From NCBI GenBank assembly GCA_037043455.1, contig JAWPHD010010327.1:1-64000 (forward strand): a stretch of 64,000 nt of DNA, in the 5' to 3' direction. This document shows positions 57,545 through 64,000 of this stretch, piece after piece. The position numbers were made by a program, and so were the translations under genes. Within the stretch, counting starts at the first letter, position 1. Every line of letters begins with the position of its first letter. The notes under the pieces are model-generated. The model made no database searches, had not been told where the DNA came from, and saw only the letters and a list, made by a program, of their open reading frames with translations. This DNA is from Cyrtodaria siliqua (lineage: Eukaryota; Mollusca; Bivalvia; Adapedonta; Hiatellidae).

Positions 57545-58595
57545 ATTATTCATATAATGCGTCAAATTCAATACGCAATGTGTGACCTGTACGCATTATG
57601 TGATAATACCATCACACAATGCATTGTCATGGTCGACGCATGTATGCGACTGCTGCGTTATGTAACTTAAAATAGTATGAGAGTAGACTTTCGAAACGAC
57701 AGAACACGATACATATGCAATATTGCTGTCTCAGTTTGATTGTTCATGGACAGTAGTGAAATATGCTAGCTACCGCTCACTCACCCTAGTGCCGGGTATA
57801 GCAGAACTTAATATTCATAAAACAATAGTATATACCGTCCCAGTATCTAACACAACTGTATGCCCCGAAGAGCAAAATAAACAAGATGGAATTTAGTTGC
57901 TCCAGAGGTTATGAAGCCTGCGTATCAAAAGTAACAGCCGAAAGACTCAATTAAAAAGCAGACAACATATCCTATGAGTGGTTAAACAGTACCCATAGCC
58001 TTTTATCGACCGGAGTATATATAAAGAAAATTAAGTATAGAAAACAAAAGCAATTGAAAATGTACCAGCGATATCTAAATATAAATATCGGGCTCCAATC
58101 TCCAAAGATCAAACAAATAACATTGTGTCAGACCCGTAACTACGCTGAGACATAGAAGCACGCACGCACGCACTTACGCACGGACGCACTTACGCACGCA
58201 CTCACGCACGCACGTACGCAAACACACACACACACACACGCGCGCGCGCGCACATACACACATACACACACACATACATACTTTCACACATACATACTTT
58301 CATATATACATATATAAAGATAAATAAAACTAAATAAATAATTAAATACAACATTCAGGTTTAATCACAATGTTATTGATTCTTGAACCAGAGACTACTT
58401 TTTCTGTAATCGGGAAAGAAATGAGACGTTGCTTCTAATAAACAATTAATGAATTATATCTCTATAAGTGAAAGGCAACATATAACTGTAGTAGGACATA
58501 TATAATAGCACCAAGCATCACACATACCAATGATACCAACATAAGGAAATGAAGACATTCTTAACCGATAGTTTAAACTAGTTCATTTAATGATA
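57545..58595 (-). repeat. Unit D, right palindrome arm
   Basis: Reverse complement of 38,831-39,895, with small indels and substitutions. It contains an ACGC/CACA microsatellite at 58,157-58,315. Confidence 0.8.
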
Positions 58596-58789
58596 CTAGT
58601 ATTAGACCGTGAGCCATACACTTTTTTGTTACCATCTCAAGGGACAAATTCTTACTAGTACCACCATGTTATTGAGTACCTTGTAGATAAACAAAAAATC
58701 CATGGTAGCAGTGTGAACATTGTAACTGATTCCTGTTATAACAGTTATCTCCCCCTTTTAAGCAAAACTCTTGTTTCTTTTAAAATATC
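58596..58789. other. Unit E fragment and spacer
   Basis: A diverged piece of unit E (CATCTCAAGGGACAAATTCT) followed by spacer. No gene. Confidence 0.45.
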
Positions 58790-59650
58790 GTTTCGCTGAA
58801 ACTAGAAGAGCTACAGGTCTAATATTTTGCATGTATTATACATTTAGGGTCCTCCACGAAGTATTTATAAAATAGCGACCCCAGGGTCAAATATGGCCCA
58901 GCCCCGGGGGTAACATTTTTTCATACAGTTATATAGGAAATCTTTAAAAAATAAATGATTTACTCTAAAACTGTAAGAGCTAGAGGTCCCATATTATGCA
59001 TGAAGCATAAGCTTATGATCCACTAGCAAGTTTGTTAAAATGTTGACCCTGGGGTCATATCTGGCTCCGCCCCATGGGTCATTTTTGTTCAAATCGTGAC
59101 TCTGTGTCCAACTATGGCCCAGTTCTGGGGTTAAAGTTTTACAAAGAGTTATATAGGAAAGTCCATAAAAATATTCTTTTTTTCTGATGCTACAAGAGCT
59201 AGAGGTCTAATACGATGAATGTAGCATAAGAGTATCGATATCTACTAATTTATTTTGTTAAAATGGTGATCTTATGGTCAAATTTCGCCCGGTCCCGTGG
59301 GGTCACATATTTACATAGAGTTATGTAGGAACGTCTATAAACATCTTCTCTGAAACGACAAGAGCTAGAGGTGTTATAAGCTACATGTAGCTTAAGATTA
59401 TTGTCCTGTACCAAATAATTTAAATGGTGTCACTTGAATCAAGCCTGGAATCAAATTTTGCCCTGTCCCGGGGTTCACACTATAACATTGAATTATATAG
59501 GAAAACATATTCAAACAGCTTCTCTGATACTTCAAAAGCTAAGTAATAGTTCGCATGCACCATAAGCTTATAATCCTCTACCTAGTTTGTTCAAATGGCG
59601 ACAATGGGGTCAAATATGGCCTCTACGGGGGTCACAGTTTCACAGATTTA
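58790..59650 (+). repeat. Bivalve-type tandem repeat with GACCCTGGGGTCA core
   Basis: Five diverged units of about 155-230 bp. Each has AAGAGCTAGAGGTCTAATA, a GCATGTAGCATAAG-like word, GTTNAAATGGTGACC, GGGGTCAAATATGGCCC and AGTTATATAGGAAA. From memory, units of this kind are very common in bivalve genomes and support the assignment of the window. Confidence 0.75.
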
Positions 59651-60194
59651 TATAAAGAAATTGTTGTTGTTTCTTAAAACATGAGAGCACTTTGAGACAA
59701 GGCGAGTGGGTCTCTTATTTATGGTTTGAAGTTGTACACTTTTCATAAAATCATTTGAAGCGAACTGAAATATACAGAGAATGTGACTTTTGATAAGGTA
59801 TTCCATTATGAAGACTTAACCTTGTTTACAAATCGCATATTGAATAAATCCACGAACTAAAATCACAAAGTAGACCACTGCATTTTCAACAAATTGCAAA
59901 AAAAAAAACAGAAAGAAAAAGAAAAGGCATTTTACGGTTTAACTGTCGATTTTTAGGTGTTTCTTAATTGTCCTGTTTTATCCCAAGGCATTAATTGCCA
60001 AGTTTATCAAAACAGCAATGAGCTGGGCATATATAAGGCTTGCAGGCATATTGCAACTCGACATACATGAACTTGGTGCTAACTTGCTAGATAAGAGAGA
60101 CCGTTGTGAACCCAGCTTCTTGGATATAACCTTTATGAAGGATTAACATGTTAGTTGTATGTACTTTAATGCAGTCATACTGCTTGATCGCATA
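59651..60194. other. No gene seen
   Basis: AT-rich spacer with an A run at 59,900; nothing recognised. Confidence 0.45.
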
Positions 60195-60400
60195 CAGCCT
60201 GTTGATGCAGTGGATAGCACGGGGGACTTTAAATTCAGAGGACCCTGGTTCAAGCCTCACCGGAGCTAGTAAATTTTGTCGGTGTGTTCTCGGATTGGGA
60301 CGTAAACCAGGCGATTCCGTGTATCGCTTGTTTTTTTCTCTCATCACGTTAAAGAAACATAGGTGTCTATTCGTCAGTAGGGCAGGTTCCTAAATGCCTA
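60195..60400 (+). mobile_element. tRNA-derived SINE
   Basis: A tRNA-like head (GCAGTGGATAGCACGGGGGA) with a perfect B box, GGTTCAAGCC, at 60,247-60,256. A body follows with TCGGATTGGGACGTAAACCA and CACGTTAAAGAAACATAGGT. The GGGACGTAAACC...CACGTTAAAGAA body resembles a SINE domain conserved in many invertebrates, including oyster (from memory). Confidence 0.65.
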
Positions 60401-60649
60401 TATAATATATCCACCTCTCCCCCCCCCCCCCCACTCCCCGCCCCCACACACACTCCCTCTCTCTCTTCATTGGCAATACACCTTCTTCTTTAGGTAATAA
60501 ACATTCCACTTGCACTTGCATGCGCAAAAGTAGGGTTAATGCTTACTATCCTAGGTTAATTCCATACTCTAAATCAAGTACGGAGAACATCATAACGTAT
60601 GTTTAGATACATATCCTAAGCAGGTGATTTTGTAACAACTGCACCATTA
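60401..60649. other. Poly-C patch and spacer
   Basis: A C run at 60,419-60,432 and a C-rich patch with CT repeats, then unremarkable sequence. Confidence 0.5.
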
Positions 60650-60895
60650 CTAACAAATAGCAGGTGCTACTTCAGCGGCGTCATTGATCGTGGCTCCAGC
60701 GAAAAACGGAGTGTTTACTAGAGAATTTCCAGCAACTCTGAAGTTCTGCAGGCAAGAAGGTTCTGGGCACATTGTGCAAATTTTTATCTAGATGTTAAGG
60801 AAGAATGAGCCGGGTCGAATGTTCATTCCTGTTGGCGCCATATAACATGTTTGTGTTGGTGCGCCGTAAAACCCCAATTCAAATCAATTCATCTT
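60650..60895 (-). repeat. Dispersed repeat R1, copy 6
   Basis: Reverse complement of copy 5, with closely matching sequence (GGTTCTGGGCACATTGTGCA). Confidence 0.7.
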
Positions 60896-61904
60896 CGTCT
60901 ATTCTTTTTTCAGTAACACAAAAATGGTTCGTGCAAATGCATATATTACTATTTTTACGTGTCATATGCAGAATTCTTCATTGTGTTGTATATGGGTGGG
61001 GTAATTCAGGTGTAAAAATCCTTAAAATATGCATAAATTGTAATTAAAAAGTATTAAAATAACTTTTAAGATTTTGCGTTGCAATATGCAATGTTTAATT
61101 CATGTATTTATGTGTAATACATAATCCAAATGTGTAATCATAATAAGTGTTGCCATGACGCATACACCTAATAAAGACTTTTGTTAAAAAAACACGTTAA
61201 ACCGCACATTTCCTTTATCTAGAATTCTTTGGACTATGTGTCGTCTGTGCAATATATGTGTGTATCAGAACATGTTAATACTATTTATGTTGCAGTTACT
61301 TATACTTCCAGTTTGGCATATGTCTCAACTTATAAGGCTTACTGAACACATATGTACAATGCCATGAACATTGCTTAGTACTTCATTTCATCAATATATC
61401 ATAACAATCCCTTATTCATATTATATTATTTAAATCATGTAGAAAGGTTGTAAATTACTGATTCTTACAAGTTTACACATATATTGTAAAAAATATTAAC
61501 TAATCTAAATGCATAAAAATGTGTCAATAGTGGGTGGGGTAAATTGACTTCTAATTTGAAGCAAAATAGAGATTTTAAACTGAATTCAGTGCTAAAAAAG
61601 AGCTTATTTACGCTTTATGTAACTCAATGAATTGTAAACTTAAGCACATCTTTAAAAAGTACATCAATAATTATTCACACAAGCATGACATTCAAAAATG
61701 AACATCAAAAACTTATATGAAAGTGCTACAATGATAACCTATTAATGTTCGATTTTTTTTTATATAAGCTACCTGTTCCAGATTGCTATCATGGAAAAAT
61801 GTAATCTATATACATTACTCTTTTCAAAAAGTGATGGTAGAATTTGTCCCTTGAGTTGGTAACAATATCGAAAATTTTGGGTCCTGGCTCAAGGCCTATA
61901 TATG
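60896..61904 (-). repeat. Unit E, right copy (inverted)
   Basis: Reverse complement of 54,385-55,393 with few differences. Forms the right arm of the second inverted repeat. Confidence 0.78.
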
Positions 61905-62352
61905 CAAACATATATTGAAAATCAAAGGTAATATACCTCCCATGATCAGTGCTATACAAAGTGGTCTGTGGAACCGTATTTGAGCCAGACCGAATTACGC
62001 ACACGTGTCCCTCATTACGTGGTCCCGCCTTAATACCATTAAGCGATGGGAAAGCTTATATTAGCAGGATTTTATAACGGATATTTTTGACAATAAAACA
62101 CGTTTAAAAACATGTTTTACTGAAATAACGCAATAACCTGTTTACAGTTACCTATTAAATGTTTTAATTTTACAATATACACTTTTTTAAAGCAAAAATT
62201 TAGGTTTTATTCCATACCCCAGCCAACCCCGTTTTCACTTCTTGGAGACGGGGTTAGATGGGTATAAAAGTTAATACTCGGACCGCGTAATGTAATTCGG
62301 TCGAATTAAGGACACGTGTCTAATTCATTGGAAAAAACATATTAGGGACACT
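61905..62352 (-). repeat. Unit C, copy 3 (inverted, truncated)
   Basis: Reverse complement of unit C from TTAATACCATTAAGCG to CATATTAGGGACACTTGTGG. The part of C nearest to satellite A (the ATCTAGATA foldback) is missing, so C joins satellite A directly at about 62,353. Confidence 0.78.
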
Positions 62353-62960
62353 TGTGGTGGTGTCCTCATGGGCAATATCAACAGCTGACGTAAGAACTGA
62401 CCTCACGGGAATATCAACAGCCAGCGTTTAAACATCCATAGGGATATTATCTAAATCTAGCGATAGTACTGTCCTAAGGGGCAATATCAACAGCTAGCGT
62501 TAGTACTGTCCTCTGTGGCCATATCAACAGCTAGTTTTAGTACCGTCCATAGGGGCAGTATCAACAGCCATCGGTCAATATCAACAGCTGGCGTTTGTAC
62601 CGTCCTTAGGGGCAATATCAGCAGTTGGTGTTAGTACTGTCCTCAGAGGCCATAAACACAGCTAGGTTTAGTATTGTCCTCTAGGGCCATATCAACAGCT
62701 AATTTTAGTACCGTTCCTAGGGGCAGTATCAACAGCTAGCGATAGTACTGTCCTAAGGGCCAATATCAACAGCTGGCGTTAGTACTGTCCTCAGGTGCTA
62801 TATCAACAGCTAGGTTTATTACTGTCCCCAGGGGCAATATCAACAGCTAGGGTTAGTTCTATCTTAAGGGACAATATCAACAGCTGACGTTAGTACTGTC
62901 CTCTGTGGCCATATCAACAGCTAGTTTTAGTACCGTCCATAGGGGCAGTATCAACAGCTA
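62353..62960 (-). repeat. Satellite A, array 3, ordinary monomers (minus strand)
   Basis: Reverse complement of the monomer series at about 52.6-53.29 kb (CTAAATCTAGCGATAGTACT against AGTACTATCGCTAGATTTAG). Confidence 0.88.
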
Positions 62961-64000
62961 TCGATATCACTGTCCTCAGGGGCCATATCATTAGCTATCG
63001 ATAACACTGTCCTCAGGGGCCATATCAACAGCTATCGATAACACTGTCCTCAGGGGCCATATCAACAGCTATCGATAACACTGTCCTCAGGGGCCATATC
63101 AACAGCTATCGATAACACTGTCGTCAGGGTCAATATCAACAGCTATCGATAACACTGTCCTAAGGGGCAATATCAACAGCTATCGATATCACTGTCCTAA
63201 GGGGCAATATCAACAGCTATCGATAACACTGTCCTCATGGGCAATATCAACAGCTATCGATAACACTGTCCTCAGGGGTAATATCAACAGCTATCGATAA
63301 CACTGTCCTAAGGGGCAATATCAACAGCTATCGATAACACTGTCCTAAGGGGCAATATCAACAGCTATCGATATCACTGTCCTAAGGGGCAATATCAACA
63401 GCTATCGATAACACTGTCCTAAGGGGCCATATCAACAGCTAGCGATAACACTGTCCTAAGGGGCTATATCAACAGCTATCGATAACACTGTCTTCAGGGG
63501 CCATATCAACAGCTATCGATAACACTGTCCTCAGGGGCCATATCAACAGCTATCGATAACACTGTCCTTAGGGGCCATATCAACAGCTATCGATAGCACT
63601 GTCCTCAGGGGCCATATCAACAGCTATCGATAACACTGTCGTAAGGGTCAATATCAACAGCTATCGATAACACTGTCCTAAGGGGCAATATCAACAGCTA
63701 TCGATATCACTGTCCTAAGGGGCAATATCAACAGCTATCGATAACACTGTCCTCAGGGGCAATATCAACAGCTATCGATAACACTGTCGTCAGGGTCAAT
63801 ATCAATAGCTATCGATAACACTGTCCTAAGGGGAAATATCAACAGCTATCGATAACACTGTCCTTAGGGGCTATATCAACAGCTATCGATAACACTGTTC
63901 TCAGGGGCCATATCAACAGCTATCGATAACACTCTCCTCAGGGTCAATATCAACAGCTATCGATAACACTGTCCTCAGGGGCCATATCAACAGCTATCGA
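62961..64000 (-). repeat. Satellite A, homogeneous TATCGATA subfamily, continuing past the window
   Basis: About 28 nearly identical 37-bp monomers with CAACAGCTATCGATAACACT and GTCCTAAGGGGCAATAT. They differ mainly at GGCCA/GGCAA, CTCAG/CTAAG and ATAAC/ATATC. The much lower divergence than in the other arrays marks a recent amplification. The array reaches the right edge. Confidence 0.92.

Noticed and set aside
55238..61047. An identical 80-codon frame at 55,238-55,480 (minus) and 60,805-61,047 (plus)
   Set aside because: It runs through the dispersed repeat R1 and unit E copies; its identity reflects the inverted duplication.
54280..62004. A 71-codon frame shared by 54,280-54,495 and 61,789-62,004 (VIRSGSN ... 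GPKIFDIVTNS)
   Set aside because: Both lie in the recently duplicated C/E units, no ATG start is present, the third copy at 38.7 kb is broken, and no domain is recognised.
33745..64000. Regular 37-bp repeats looking like a CRISPR array
   Set aside because: The repeats are head-to-tail with no unique spacers, the DNA is eukaryotic, and no cas genes are present. They are satellites.

Overview
This window is animal nuclear DNA, most likely from a bivalve mollusc. It is AT-rich and intron-bearing, with consensus GT/AG splice sites, C2H2 zinc fingers, a THAP-domain gene, a Ty3/gypsy LTR element, tRNA-derived SINEs, MITEs and long minisatellites. Two dispersed repeats point to bivalves from memory: a repeat with the cores TTTTACGGCGCACCAAC and GGTTATATGGCGCC, and a tandem repeat with GACCCTGGGGTCA. 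The species cannot be fixed from sequence alone.

Layout. 0-6.5 kb: a zinc-finger neighbourhood on the minus strand. One open 13-finger ORF (4,979-6,151) lies among decayed fingers at 1-40, 1.69-2.08, 3.95-4.1, 4.74-4.98 and 6.15-6.3 kb, together with a mariner-like transposase relic (640-940) and two copies of dispersed repeat R1. 6.3-9.2 kb: no gene seen.

9.37-28.55 kb: a nine-exon, plus-strand gene made of a THAP DNA-binding domain, a coiled coil, an acidic segment and a transposase-like domain. All eight introns have matching phases, but exons 1 and 3 carry stops and frameshifts, so it is probably a pseudogene. Intron 1 (12.1 kb) holds a complete but dead Ty3/gypsy element (10,775-20,920) with about 1-kb LTRs, ATAT target duplications, a primer-binding site, gag, pol and a polypurine tract. 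After pol it carries an unusual third coding region: C2H2-like fingers, then a Lys/Thr/Pro repeat tail, then a BTB/T1 (KCTD-like) domain. Other introns hold MITEs, R1 and a tRNA-like SINE.

28.5-33.7 kb: SINE, short tandem repeats, R1, relic zinc-finger linkers, and two copies of a composite unit (Y). 33.7-64 kb: no gene; a nested structure of satellites and inverted duplications. Satellite A (37 bp) fills 33.7-38.17, 51.2-53.7 and 62.36-64 kb. Satellite B (37 bp, homologous to A in the same register) fills 41.65-49.5 kb and reverses strand at about 45,568, the centre of a large palindrome. Y units, each with a fossil zinc-finger linker (HTGEKPF) followed by a few A-type monomers, sit on both sides and run straight into the A and B arrays. 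They look like the seed from which the satellites grew. A second inverted repeat (53.3-55.64 against 60.65-62.9 kb) is nested in the right arm, and the window ends in a very homogeneous A subfamily with TATCGATA in nearly every monomer.

No gene in the window appears fully intact except possibly the zinc-finger ORF. The main interest is the accessory ORF of the LTR element and the satellite/palindrome architecture.
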